Shown: one piece after another, positions 50,500-58,512 of the stretch
Numbering within the stretch: the first letter of the stretch is position 1
How the letters are laid out: each line of letters starts with the position of its first letter
Assembly: GCA_020555605.1 (NCBI GenBank)
Contig: JAJCJC010000009.1
Span: 15,752 to 79,751, forward strand
From: a bacterium 210917-SL.2.15
Lineage (GTDB): Bacteria; Bacillota; Clostridia; Oscillospirales; Oscillospiraceae
DNA: 64,000 bases
Direction of reading: 5' to 3'
Position numbers and translations under genes: made by a program
The notes under the pieces: generated by a model
What the model saw: the letters and a program-made list of their open reading frames with translations, nothing else
Databases searched by the model: none
What the model was told of the DNA's origin: nothing

Positions 50500-50877
50500 A
50501 TGAAACAGGTGAAGCTGATCTGCCCGAAGGAGCCGGAGCCAACACTTCTGGTCTCCCTCGGAGCGGAGGAGTGCCGCGCGCTGGTGCACCACGAGTTGAC
50601 CTATGACGGGAAACTGCTGGACTGCCACCGCCTGCGGGCAGGGGAGAGGCAGATCATCGTCAGCGTGTACGAGCGCTGTTATTTCCGCGTGGGTAATGCC
50701 CTGACCGCCACAGTGACCATCGATGACCTGGGGGAATGTACCCGCGTGCACTGGGCCTGCGGCGGAGGGAGCGACTCGGCCCTGGTGAACTTTGACTGGG
50801 GCGCTGCGGATCATTTTGGTACGCAGATCCGCAAAGTGCTGCAGGAATATGAATTGAAGAAAACAAAAGAAGGATAA
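50500..50877 (+). CDS. Conserved hypothetical protein (DUF6054-like)
   Basis: 125 residues: EECRALVHHELTYDGKLLDC, RLRAGERQIIVSVYERCYFR, RVHWACGGGSDSALVNFDWG. This pattern is known in Clostridia as an uncharacterised family I assign to DUF6054 from memory. It begins 5 bp after pyrD and so rides in the pyr operon, though no pyrimidine role is evident. Confidence 0.65.
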   Translation: MKQVKLICPKEPEPTLLVSLGAEECRALVHHELTYDGKLLDCHRLRAGERQIIVSVYERCYFRVGNALTATVTIDDLGECTRVHWACGGGSDSALVNFDWGAADHFGTQIRKVLQEYELKKTKEG

Positions 50878-50884
50878 GCGATTT

Positions 50885-52033
50885 ATGACCAAAATTTATC
50901 TGGTGCGCCATGCTCAAGCCGAGGGGAACCTTTACCGCCGTGCTCACGGCATGTATGATAGTCTCGTCACCCCGCAGGGGTATGCGCAGATCGAGGCGCT
51001 GCGGCGCCGTTTCGCCGACATCCCGGTGGATGCCGTGTATTCCAGTCCGCTGCTGCGCACCCGGACCACAGCGGCGGCCATTTATGAGCCGAAGCATATC
51101 CCGCTGCGCGTCCTGAATGATCTGCACGAGGTGAACTGCGGTCCCTGGGAAGACCGTACCTGGGGCGATATCCGTTATACAGACCCGGAGCAGCTGGAAA
51201 ATTTCAATTATCATTTTGATCGGTGGCACGTGAACGGGGCCGAGAGCGCCGAAGACGTGCGCGAGCGGATGTTGGGGGCGCTGCACACCATTGTGCTCGA
51301 ACAGGAAGGCAAGACCGTGGCGGCTGTGAGCCACGGCATGGCGTCCCGTATTCTGCTGGGTACGCTCAGAGGGATGAGTCTCAAAGAGATCAGCGAGCGT
51401 TTTCCCCACGGCGACAATACGGCCGTTTCTCTGATCGAATACGAAAAGGGAGAGTTCCGCGTGGCCTTTGCCAACGATACCGCTCATTTGAACGACGATC
51501 TTTCCACCTTTGCCGGCCAAAGCTGGTGGAAGGGCAAGGACTGGAAGGATATCGGGCTGCGTTTTGTTCCGCTGGATATTGAGAGCAGCGCCGGCGCGGC
51601 GCTCTATCAGCTGTGTCGGGCGGAAGGATGGCTCAGCAGCCACGGTACTATGGACCGCTATGACGGCGCGGCATTTTATGCGCAGGCCAGGGCCAACCAG
51701 GCTGCTTATGCCGAGGCGGTGATGGCCGCATACTGCGAAGATACTTTTGCGGGCCTTCTGCAGTTGGACACGGAGCAGGACAAAGCCGAGGATGCGGGCC
51801 GTGTGCCCTTTGTGTACATGGCACCGGGCTACCGTAAGCAGGGGGCCGGCGTGCAGCTGATCGGCGAAGCTGTGAGCCGTTACCGGCGCCTGGGGCGCAG
51901 GAAGCTGCGCCTGCGCTGTGCTGCGGAAAATGAAATAGCCCAGAATTTTTACCGGCGCATCGGTTTCCGCAAAATTGGAACAGACAGTGCGGCCCCGGTG
52001 AATCTGGATCTTTTGGAACTGGATATTGTTTAA
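50885..52033 (+). CDS. Histidine phosphatase-GNAT fusion protein
   Basis: 382 residues with two domains. 1-205 is a histidine phosphatase: LVRHAQAEGN (His8), SSPLLRTRTTAAA, HEVNCGPWEDRTW, VSHGMASRILLGT. 206-382 is a GNAT-like domain: VPFVYMAPGYRKQGAGVQLI, YRRLGRRKLRLRCAAENEIA, FYRRIGFRKIG. No frameshift separates them. A fused phosphatase-acetyltransferase suggests hydrolysis and acetylation of one metabolite. Closely spaced after the DUF6054-like gene. Confidence 0.82.
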   Translation: MTKIYLVRHAQAEGNLYRRAHGMYDSLVTPQGYAQIEALRRRFADIPVDAVYSSPLLRTRTTAAAIYEPKHIPLRVLNDLHEVNCGPWEDRTWGDIRYTDPEQLENFNYHFDRWHVNGAESAEDVRERMLGALHTIVLEQEGKTVAAVSHGMASRILLGTLRGMSLKEISERFPHGDNTAVSLIEYEKGEFRVAFANDTAHLNDDLSTFAGQSWWKGKDWKDIGLRFVPLDIESSAGAALYQLCRAEGWLSSHGTMDRYDGAAFYAQARANQAAYAEAVMAAYCEDTFAGLLQLDTEQDKAEDAGRVPFVYMAPGYRKQGAGVQLIGEAVSRYRRLGRRKLRLRCAAENEIAQNFYRRIGFRKIGTDSAAPVNLDLLELDIV

Positions 52034-52054
52034 AGGATAAAGGAGGAAACGAGC

Positions 52055-52504
52055 GTGTCGGAGCATCTTGTGCGTCTGATTCCGCGTCTGCATACCTATC
52101 GCACCAATGAAAAATCCGCGCAGGCGGCGGTGCTGGCGCTGAAAAAATGTGTGAAAGCGGAAGAGATTTCGTTTTCCCAAAGCGCCCAGGTACAATTTTT
52201 TGACTGCGGCAGCGCTTTGGAAAACATTACCTGTCCCCGCTGCGGCGCAGCGGTTCCGCTGGGTTGGTGGCAGCAGAAAATGGATGAGCACTACGCGGGC
52301 GACCATTTCTTTATTTTGGAGGAAGACATGCCCTGCTGCGGAAAAACGGTCAGTTTGAACGATTTGCGCTATGAAGCGCCCTGCGGTTTCGCCAGCCTGT
52401 GCTTTACCATTCGGAATCCAGAGGAAGCGGTGGGCCAGGAAGCATCGGAGTGCCTGAGTGAGCGCTTTGGCATTTTGTTCCGAAAAGTGGAAGGGATATA
52501 TTGA
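52055..52504 (+). CDS. Hypothetical zinc-ribbon-like protein
   Basis: 149 residues from a GTG with AAAGGAGG upstream. ITCPRCGAAVPLGWWQQKMD and DMPCCGKTVSLNDLRYEAPC suggest one zinc site with CxxC and CC. The rest is unremarkable. It follows the fusion gene by 21 bp, so it is probably co-transcribed. Confidence 0.6.
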   Translation: MSEHLVRLIPRLHTYRTNEKSAQAAVLALKKCVKAEEISFSQSAQVQFFDCGSALENITCPRCGAAVPLGWWQQKMDEHYAGDHFFILEEDMPCCGKTVSLNDLRYEAPCGFASLCFTIRNPEEAVGQEASECLSERFGILFRKVEGIY

Positions 52505-52511
52505 CGCGCGG

Positions 52512-52548
52512 CAAGGGCGGCGAAACGAAGTGCGTTTCGCCGCCCTTG
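52512..52548. terminator. Bidirectional terminator
   Basis: CAAGGGCGGCGAAACG (52512-52527) pairs perfectly with its complement (52533-52548), a 16-bp stem and 5-nt loop, between convergent genes. Confidence 0.85.
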
Positions 52549-52576
52549 ATGACAGGAGGCTTTTGCTCGCGCGCGG

Positions 52577-53026
52577 TTAGCGCAAGCCGGTGGTCAGGCT
52601 AACGCCTGCGTTGTTCGGCATCTGGGCCGCTGTGGTGTTGTTATTGGTATTCGTGTTGGACCGGGTGTTCCGCTTCATCGTGCTGTCTGCTCGGGTATTG
52701 GGGTTATTACCGGTCAGGACACGGCCGGCGGCGCCAGCCGTGTCCTTGGCGGCATCACCAATGGCGCGGGTAGTGTCTCGGGCGGCGTTGCCCAGATCTT
52801 TGCCTGCATTGCGCAGGTTGGTTCCGGCGTTGTTCGTCACGTTCTGACGTACATTGCCCTTGTTGTCGGCGGCGGGGCTGTAGCGGTACAGCTGGCCGTT
52901 TTCATAGGTGTAGGTGCCGGCGGCATATCTGGGTGCGGTGTGTGTGGACGCGGCGCCGCAGGCAGTCATGGACAGGGCCATCAGGCCTGCCAGGACGCCG
53001 GCGCTGAGTTTTGCGGTAGCTTTCAT
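52577..53026 (-). CDS. Putative secreted lipoprotein, low complexity
   Basis: 149 residues from ATG 53026. Signal peptide with lipobox ALSMTAC and Cys23. The mature part is rich in Asn, Thr, Ala and Arg: NNAGTNLRNAGKDLGNAARD, TRAIGDAAKDTAGAAGRVL resembles YtxH-like amphipathic helices; SNTNTNNNTTAAQ is low complexity. An envelope protein of unknown role. GGGAGAGG precedes the start. Confidence 0.65.
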   Translation of the reverse strand: MKATAKLSAGVLAGLMALSMTACGAASTHTAPRYAAGTYTYENGQLYRYSPAADNKGNVRQNVTNNAGTNLRNAGKDLGNAARDTTRAIGDAAKDTAGAAGRVLTGNNPNTRADSTMKRNTRSNTNTNNNTTAAQMPNNAGVSLTTGLR

Positions 53027-53230
53027 TCGTTTCCTCTCCCTCTCATGCAGATCAAAAAATTGAAGCGCTTCGTGCATTAGTATCTGCTGCGGCGCAGCGA
53101 AATACAAAAAGCAAGTTTTGTCTGTGTTGCCTATGGCGGCGCAGGGGATTTTTTCCATCTATGCAGCAAAGGATTTTTGCATTATAATAATGTAAAACAA
53201 AATTTTGAGATCATCGGGGGGAGAAACCAT

Positions 53231-53896
53231 ATGGAACAAAGAGTCTGCTGGATCTGCGGAGCGGGAGATTTTACGCCGCGGCTGTTTGTGCCTGCCGCGG
53301 GAGATATGGTAGTGGCAGCAGACGGCGGCCTTGCCTATCTTGCCCGGGCAGGGGTTGTTCCGGATCATATTCTGGGGGACTTTGATTCCCTGGGGCGGCG
53401 GCCCGATGGCGCGAATGTGACGGCTTATCCGCCGGAGAAGGATGACACCGACATGCTTTTGGCGGTGAAATACGGCCTTGCGCGTGGCTGCCGGCGCTTT
53501 TATCTGTACGGTGGCCTGGGCGGCCGGCTGTCTCATACCTTAGCCAACTTGCAGGTGCTCCGCTTCTTGGCACGGCAAGGCGCTTGCGGCATACTGGTGG
53601 ACAGCGAGAGCGTCGTTACGGTTTTTGCGCGGGGGTGGCTGCGCTTTGCACCGGGCTGCGGCGGGGTTTTGTCGGTGTTTGCCTGCGGCGGCGCGGCGGA
53701 GGGTGTTTCCATTCGTGGGATGAAATACAATGTGGAACGTGTTTCTCTGTCGCCGGATTATCCGTTGGGCACCAGCAATGAGTTTACCGGAGCGTCAGGA
53801 GAGATCGAGGTGGAAACAGGGACGCTGGCTGTCGTTTGGGAGCACGAAACGTCGGATTTTCGCCAAATGACTTTTGAGCCAGCGGACGGAGTATGA
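53231..53896 (+). CDS. Thiamine pyrophosphokinase
   Basis: 221 residues of the TPK/ThiN family: VVAADGGLAYLARAGVVPDH, LGDFDSLGRRPDG, PPEKDDTDMLLAVKYGLARG, GGLGGRLSHTLANLQVLRFL, and the C-terminal SNEFTGASGEIEVETGTLAV. It makes thiamine diphosphate from thiamine. ATG 53231 has GGGGGGAG. Adjacent to a ROK kinase 15 bp downstream. Confidence 0.92.
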   Translation: MEQRVCWICGAGDFTPRLFVPAAGDMVVAADGGLAYLARAGVVPDHILGDFDSLGRRPDGANVTAYPPEKDDTDMLLAVKYGLARGCRRFYLYGGLGGRLSHTLANLQVLRFLARQGACGILVDSESVVTVFARGWLRFAPGCGGVLSVFACGGAAEGVSIRGMKYNVERVSLSPDYPLGTSNEFTGASGEIEVETGTLAVVWEHETSDFRQMTFEPADGV

Positions 53897-53911
53897 AAGG
53901 GAGGGGTCGGT

Positions 53912-54805
53912 ATGCGGATTGGAGCGCTGGAGGCCGGCGGCACTAAAATGGTGTGCGCCGTGGGCGATGAAACGGGAGCTGTTTTTGAGCGTGCGCGGAT
54001 TCCCACTACTGCGCCGCAGGAGACCTTGAAAGCGCTGGTGTACTGGTTTCGGGAGAAAGAGATCGAGGCGCTGGGCATCGGCTGCTTTGGACCGGTGGAT
54101 CTGCGCCGTGGCTCGAAAACCTATGGTTATATCACGACCACGCCAAAGCCCGGCTGGGCTTGGTGCGATATGGCGGGAACGTTCCGCCGGGCGCTGGGCG
54201 TCAGCGTGGGATTTGATACGGATGTGAACGCCTCCGTGCTGGGAGAGGTGCGTTTTGGACAGGCCCGCGGCCTTTCCACGGTGCTTTATCTAACCGTAGG
54301 CACCGGCATTGGGCTGGGGGTATATCTGAACGGCGCACTTCACCACGGAATCCTGCACCCGGAAGCGGGGCATGTTCTGCTTTCCCTCCATCCTGAGGAG
54401 CATTGGAAATGCCGCTGCCCTTACCATCCCAATTGCCTGGAAGGGCTGGCCTGCGGGCCGGCTATTGAGGAGCGGTGGGGCGCACGGGCAGAGGAACTGG
54501 CGCAGCGCATGGAAGTATGGGAGATGGAAGCCTATTATATCGCTCAGGCGTTGGTAGATTATATTTGTATCCTTGCGCCGGAAAAGATCATTCTGGGCGG
54601 CGGTGTGATGCGGCAGCGGCAGCTTTTTCCGTTGATCCGCAGTGAAGTACACCGCCTGCTGGGCGGCTATCTGGCGGCGGAGGAGCTGAAGGATATGGAT
54701 ACCTATATTGTGCCGGAATCTCTGAATGGGGATCAGGGCATCTTGGGCAGCCTGTGCCTGGGCGCTGCGGAATGGGCGCGGGAACATGGAGGCCCGGAAG
54801 CGTGA
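53912..54805 (+). CDS. ROK family sugar kinase (fructokinase-like)
   Basis: 297 residues. N-terminal ATP loop GALEAGGTKMVCAVG, catalytic Asp in FDTDVNASVLGE (101-112), VGTGIGLGV, PEAGHVLLSLHPEE, and zinc ligands Cys167, Cys169 and Cys175 (KCRCPYHPNC). The GGTKMVCAVG start and zinc signature resemble bacterial fructokinases (ScrK). It phosphorylates a hexose, likely fructose. GGGAGGGG precedes the ATG. Confidence 0.88.
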   Translation: MRIGALEAGGTKMVCAVGDETGAVFERARIPTTAPQETLKALVYWFREKEIEALGIGCFGPVDLRRGSKTYGYITTTPKPGWAWCDMAGTFRRALGVSVGFDTDVNASVLGEVRFGQARGLSTVLYLTVGTGIGLGVYLNGALHHGILHPEAGHVLLSLHPEEHWKCRCPYHPNCLEGLACGPAIEERWGARAEELAQRMEVWEMEAYYIAQALVDYICILAPEKIILGGGVMRQRQLFPLIRSEVHRLLGGYLAAEELKDMDTYIVPESLNGDQGILGSLCLGAAEWAREHGGPEA

Positions 54806-54840
54806 GAACCTGTGCAAAGCAAACAGAAAAGGAGAAGCAT

Positions 54841-55134
54841 ATGGACGAAAAAGAGAAAGAACTGCTGGGGGCGATGGAGCAGGAACAGGCAGAGGTGGAA
54901 CTGCCCAAGGCCCGCATTGCCTATGTGATGGCGATCGTTGCCATTTTGTGCGGCGGAAACGGTATTGGTATCGTAGCGGCGGGACTGCTGTGGAAAAAGA
55001 CCCAGAACCTGTCTGGGGCCATTGCTCTGGCCGTAGCGTTCACAGCGGCGGCGCTGGCAATTGTGGCGGTGGTGGTGCTGGTGCACAAGCATCAGGTGAA
55101 AAAGAAGCTGGAGCGGGAGGAGGATGAGATATGA
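54841..55134 (+). CDS. Small two-helix membrane protein
   Basis: 97 residues. Two helices (IAYVMAIVAILCGGNGIGIV; IALAVAFTAAALAIVAVVVL) between a charged N-terminal helix and a highly charged tail (KKKLEREEDEI). AAGGAG lies 6 nt upstream. It overlaps cysK by 4 bp. Function unknown. Confidence 0.7.
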   Translation: MDEKEKELLGAMEQEQAEVELPKARIAYVMAIVAILCGGNGIGIVAAGLLWKKTQNLSGAIALAVAFTAAALAIVAVVVLVHKHQVKKKLEREEDEI

Positions 55135-56060
55135 TCCGCCGCAGCATGACGGAGTTAATCGGCGCAACGCCGCTGGTGGAGCTGTGCCGCTATCAGAAGC
55201 AGGAGTGCCTCGGCGCGCGTATTTTGGCAAAGCTGGAATCCTTCAATCCAGCGGGCAGCGCCAAAGACCGCATTGCCCTGCGTATGATCGAAGACGCCGA
55301 GCAGACAGGCCGCCTGCGGCCCGGCGCCACCATTATCGAGCCGACCTCGGGCAACACTGGCATCGGTCTGGCTGCTGTGGCGGCGGCGCGGGGATACAAG
55401 GCGATTTTTACCATGCCGGAAACCATGAGCGTGGAGCGGCGCAAGCTGTTGGCAGTTTACGGCGCGCAGATTGTACTGACGCCGGGGAGTGAGGGGATGC
55501 AGGGCGCGGTGAACAAGGCCGCAGCACTGGCGCAGGAGCTGCCCAATGCGCTGGTGCTGGGTCAGTTTGTGAACCCGGCCAACCCGGACGCTCACTACCG
55601 CACCACCGGCCCGGAGATCTGGCGGGACAGTGAGGGGACAGTTGACCTGTTTGTGGCCGGCATCGGCACCGGGGGGACCCTCTCCGGTGCGGGGCGGTAT
55701 TTGAAAGAACAAAATGCGGCGGTGTGTGTGGTGGGCGTGGAGCCGGCCTCCTCCCCGCTGCTGACGGAGGGCCATGCCGGTCCCCATGCGCTGCAGGGCA
55801 TCGGGGCAAATTTCATTCCGGACACACTGGATCGGAGCGTTTATGACGAAGTGCTCCCGGTTCCGGACGAAGCGGGATTTTCCACGGCCAAAGCGCTGGC
55901 CCGGTGCGAGGGACTGCTGGTGGGGATTTCCTCCGGTGCTGCGCTGTGGGCAGCCACAGAGCTGGCCCGACGCACAGAGAACGAGGGGAAAACCATTGTG
56001 GCGGTGCTGACGGATACCGGTGAACGTTACCTCTCCACCGGGCTTTTCGAGGAGGAGTGA
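55131..56060 (+). CDS. cysK: Cysteine synthase A (O-acetylserine sulfhydrylase)
   Basis: 309 residues. PLP Lys45 in FNPAGSAKDRIALRMIE, phosphate-binding TSGNTGIGLAAVAAARGY, ETMSVERRKLLAVYGAQIVL, GTGGTLSGAGRYLKE, SSGAALWAA. It makes cysteine from O-acetylserine and sulfide. A serine acetyltransferase-like gene lies in the vanG-like cluster. It overlaps the membrane protein gene and leads into the DUF3842 gene. Confidence 0.95.
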   Translation: MIRRSMTELIGATPLVELCRYQKQECLGARILAKLESFNPAGSAKDRIALRMIEDAEQTGRLRPGATIIEPTSGNTGIGLAAVAAARGYKAIFTMPETMSVERRKLLAVYGAQIVLTPGSEGMQGAVNKAAALAQELPNALVLGQFVNPANPDAHYRTTGPEIWRDSEGTVDLFVAGIGTGGTLSGAGRYLKEQNAAVCVVGVEPASSPLLTEGHAGPHALQGIGANFIPDTLDRSVYDEVLPVPDEAGFSTAKALARCEGLLVGISSGAALWAATELARRTENEGKTIVAVLTDTGERYLSTGLFEEE

Positions 56061-56063
56061 GTA

Positions 56064-56495
56064 GTGCGTGTGATCGTCGTGGACGGGCAGGGCGGCGGTA
56101 TAGGAAAAGCTGTGGTGGCACAGTTGCGCCGCGCCTTGCCGGAGCTGAGTATTCTGGCCCTCGGCTCCAATTCCATTGCCACTGCCGCTATGATGAAGGC
56201 GGGGGCTTCCGCCGGAGCCACCGGGGAGCACGCGGTGGTCTATAACTGCACTCGGACGGAGCGGGAAGACGTGATCGTGGGCGCCCAGGGTATTTGTCTG
56301 GCCGGCGGCATGTTGGGCGAAATTTCTGCGGAAATGGCGGCAGCTGTGGCCCAAAGCCGGGCGCAAAAGCTGCTGGTGCCCATTTCGGCCTGCGGCGTAC
56401 GCGTGTTAGGTGTGCGGGAAGCGCCGCTGGGGGAGTATCTTGCAGAACTGACAGAGCGGCTGCGGACGGAACTGGAAAAACAGAACGAAACATAA
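56064..56495 (+). CDS. DUF3842 family protein
   Basis: 143 residues. MRVIVVDGQGGGIGKAVVAQ is a nucleotide-binding-like start; GSNSIATAAMMKAGASAGAT and NCTRTEREDVIVGAQGICLA then PISACGVRVLGV match DUF3842. The family is common in gut Firmicutes, function unknown. GTG 56064 follows GAGGAGGAG, 3 bp after the cysK stop. Confidence 0.85.
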   Translation: MRVIVVDGQGGGIGKAVVAQLRRALPELSILALGSNSIATAAMMKAGASAGATGEHAVVYNCTRTEREDVIVGAQGICLAGGMLGEISAEMAAAVAQSRAQKLLVPISACGVRVLGVREAPLGEYLAELTERLRTELEKQNET

Positions 56496-56509
56496 GCGCC
56501 GGATCAAAA

Positions 56510-56545
56510 GGCGAGGGCGAAAGCAATATTGCTTTCGCCCTCGCC
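56510..56545. terminator. Perfect 36-bp palindromic terminator
   Basis: GGCGAGGGCGAAAGCAAT (56510-56527) is followed directly by its exact complement. It ends the cysK-DUF3842 unit and flanks the broken ABC-F gene. Confidence 0.8.
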
Positions 56546-56628
56546 ATGTATTCTGAAAATATGCCCCCTTTCCTTTCCATTATAACGAATGTTTTTCTGT
56601 CCATCAATTCGGGAAAGGGGGCAAAAAC

Positions 56629-56917
56629 GTGTCTCTTCAGTTGGATACGAATTGGCGCTTGGGCCTCGTGGGCTGCAACGGCCGAGGAAAAACCACGCTG
56701 CTGCGCCGGGGAGCAATGCAAAGTGCTTCTGGCTTCCAGTTTATGCCAACGGGCGCACCTCTATCTTTGGGATGAGCCGCTGAACTACATTGACGTATTC
56801 TCCCGCATGCAGATTGAGAAGTTGCTGCTGAAGGCTGCGCCGTCGCTTCTGTTTGTGGAGCATGACGCGGCTTTTGTGGAGCGGGTCGCCACCGGCGTTG
56901 TGCCGGTGCGCGGATGA
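56629..56917 (+). pseudogene. ABC-F ATPase with internal deletion (Lsa/Vga-like)
   Basis: One frame encodes SLQLDTNWRLGLVGCNGRGK with a Walker A (GCNGRGKTTLL). In another frame GEQCKVLLASSLCQRAHLYL, WDEPLNYIDVFSRMQIEKLL and LLFVEHDAAFVERVA supply the signature, Walker B and H-loop. Between them about 60-80 residues are missing and the frame changes. The N-terminus and the linker are gone. Sequence style is that of ARE ABC-F proteins that protect ribosomes from antibiotics. A deletion remnant, not a working gene. Confidence 0.75.
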
Positions 56918-56919
56918 CA

Positions 56920-56970
56920 AAGGCCCCGCGGCGGCGCAGGAGAAGAACTCCGGCGCCGCCGCGGGGCTTT
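56920..56970. terminator. GC-rich terminator after the ABC-F remnant
   Basis: AAGGCCCCGCGGCGGCGC pairs with GCGCCGCCGCGGGGCTT around a 15-nt loop, then TTTAG. Confidence 0.7.
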
Positions 56971-57078
56971 AGAGAATGAAAAAGATGAAAAAGAGCATTC
57001 CTGCTGACAATTTTAGCTTACTACCCAATCGTGACAAAATCTTCAAAAAAGTATTACAAATCTGTGAAATTTTTAGCT

Positions 57079-57627
57079 TCAGCGGCCTCTGGGCATGGTT
57101 GGCGCGCAGGAGAGCAGATCTTCGGCATGGACGTTCAGCGCCTTGGCCAGCGCCGCCGCGGTGGCCAGAGGAAGGGAGCCGATGTCGCAGTCCGGTTTTT
57201 CATAGGAAAGAATGATTTCCGGGTCGATGCCGGAGAGGGCGGAAACCGATTTGAGGGTTTTGCCCGATTTGTGACGAATCAGTGCGATGGGATTAAGGGC
57301 GCGGCCGACGATAGCGGATTCTTCTTCGGGCGTTTCCGTCGGGCCGAGGAAGCGCAGAACCGGGCGGTATAGATCATAGCCCTGATCCAGATCTTCCACG
57401 GGGATTTCTTTGCCGTCCTCGCGGATAAAATAGCGGTTGTCCACCGTGTAAGCGATATGGGACGGCGCGCCGGAAACGGTTTCCTCAGCCGACAGCGTAA
57501 AGTGGAGGGCACCGGTTTCGCCCCAGTGGATGATGAGCCGCTCGAGATAGGCGTCCTCGTCAAAATCGGGTGCGCTCAGATTCTCTTTTAAAAAAGCGGT
57601 GAAGCGTTCGAGCTGTTCAAATTCCAA
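57079..57627 (-). CDS. Protein with C-terminal XRE-like helix-turn-helix
   Basis: 182 residues from TTG 57627 (AGGAGG 8 nt upstream). 1-115 is an acidic beta-rich region (LIIHWGETGALHFTLSAEET); 125-180 carries the helix-turn-helix (KTLKSVSALSGIDPEIILSY, LATAAALAKALNVHAEDLL). The HTH at the C-terminus of a longer protein is like antitoxin or small regulator architectures. No toxin partner is recognisable next to it. Confidence 0.65.
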   Translation of the reverse strand: MEFEQLERFTAFLKENLSAPDFDEDAYLERLIIHWGETGALHFTLSAEETVSGAPSHIAYTVDNRYFIREDGKEIPVEDLDQGYDLYRPVLRFLGPTETPEEESAIVGRALNPIALIRHKSGKTLKSVSALSGIDPEIILSYEKPDCDIGSLPLATAAALAKALNVHAEDLLSCAPTMPRGR

Positions 57628-57815
57628 GGAAAGTTCCTCCTTTTTATATATGTTTTGTCTTTCTATAGTTTGCGCTGGGTGCGGAATAAAGTCAAGAAAC
57701 ATTTGCGTTTCTGCCTATGTATCCTGCCGGAATGCTGCGCACGCGGAGAATGTATTGCGGCAAATGGATGTGTATGCTATGATTGGGATAAAACATGATG
57801 TTTGGAGAAGAACCA

Positions 57816-58315
57816 ATGATTTTTTTGATTGCAGGGGCTTCGCATACGGGAAAACCCTGCTGGCCCAAAAGCTGCTTGAAAAATACAAGTATCCTTATCT
57901 TTCACGGGATCTGCTGAAAATGGGCTTGATCCGAAGCGGCAACACCGCCCTGACGCCGGAGGACGACGAAGCGCTGGAAGCGTATTTATGGCCGATTGCA
58001 CGGGAGATGATACGGACGGCCATGGAAAATCGGTAAAATCTGATTGTGGAGGGCAGTTATATTCCATTTCGGTGGAAGGACGATTTTGCAGATGCAGCCG
58101 AGAATGAAATACGCTATTGCTGCCTTGTGATGGGCTGGCGCTACTTTGCAGAAATTAAAAAGTATGCCAGTGTCATTGAGCGCCGTGTGGACGACGCATG
58201 GTGCGCCATGGACTCTGTACTGGAAGATACTGAGCGCGCGCTGGAACTGTGCCGCAAATACGGCTGTCCCTTTCTTTTGATCGACGGGGAATACCGGGTG
58301 AAGCCTGATCTGTAA
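57816..58315 (+). pseudogene. P-loop kinase-like protein, frameshift and nonsense
   Basis: ATG 57816 (GGAGAAG upstream) starts MIFLIAGASHTGK, then a missing A in the AAAA run (57851-57854) shifts the frame inside the Walker A. The other frame continues TLLAQKLLEKYKYPYLSRDL. A TAA at 58034-58036 sits where homologous flow (ENR-x-NLIVEGSYIPFRW) expects a sense codon. The tail ends LIDGEYRVKPDL. Two independent lesions make it dead. The fold resembles zeta-toxin/AAA_33-type small-molecule kinases. Confidence 0.7.
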
Positions 58316-58426
58316 CGGCTGATTCCTGGACGTTCTGCGCGGCGGCAAAAGGTCCTGTCGGTTTGCGTTATGCGCCTGTTAAGGAACAGAACGGAGCATT
58401 CCGAAAAAAGAACCATGCTTTTTCGG

Positions 58427-58455
58427 TTGATTGGAGCGGAAGTTTGGGGTACACT
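58427..58455 (+). promoter_or_regulatory. Promoter of pfkA
   Basis: TTGATT (58427-58432), 17 bp, TACACT (58450-58455), 57 bp before the start. Confidence 0.6.
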
Positions 58456-58512
58456 GAATGCATAAAATAGAACAAAAGCTTTCATCAGAGCTTTGGGAGA
58501 GGAGTTTTTGCA

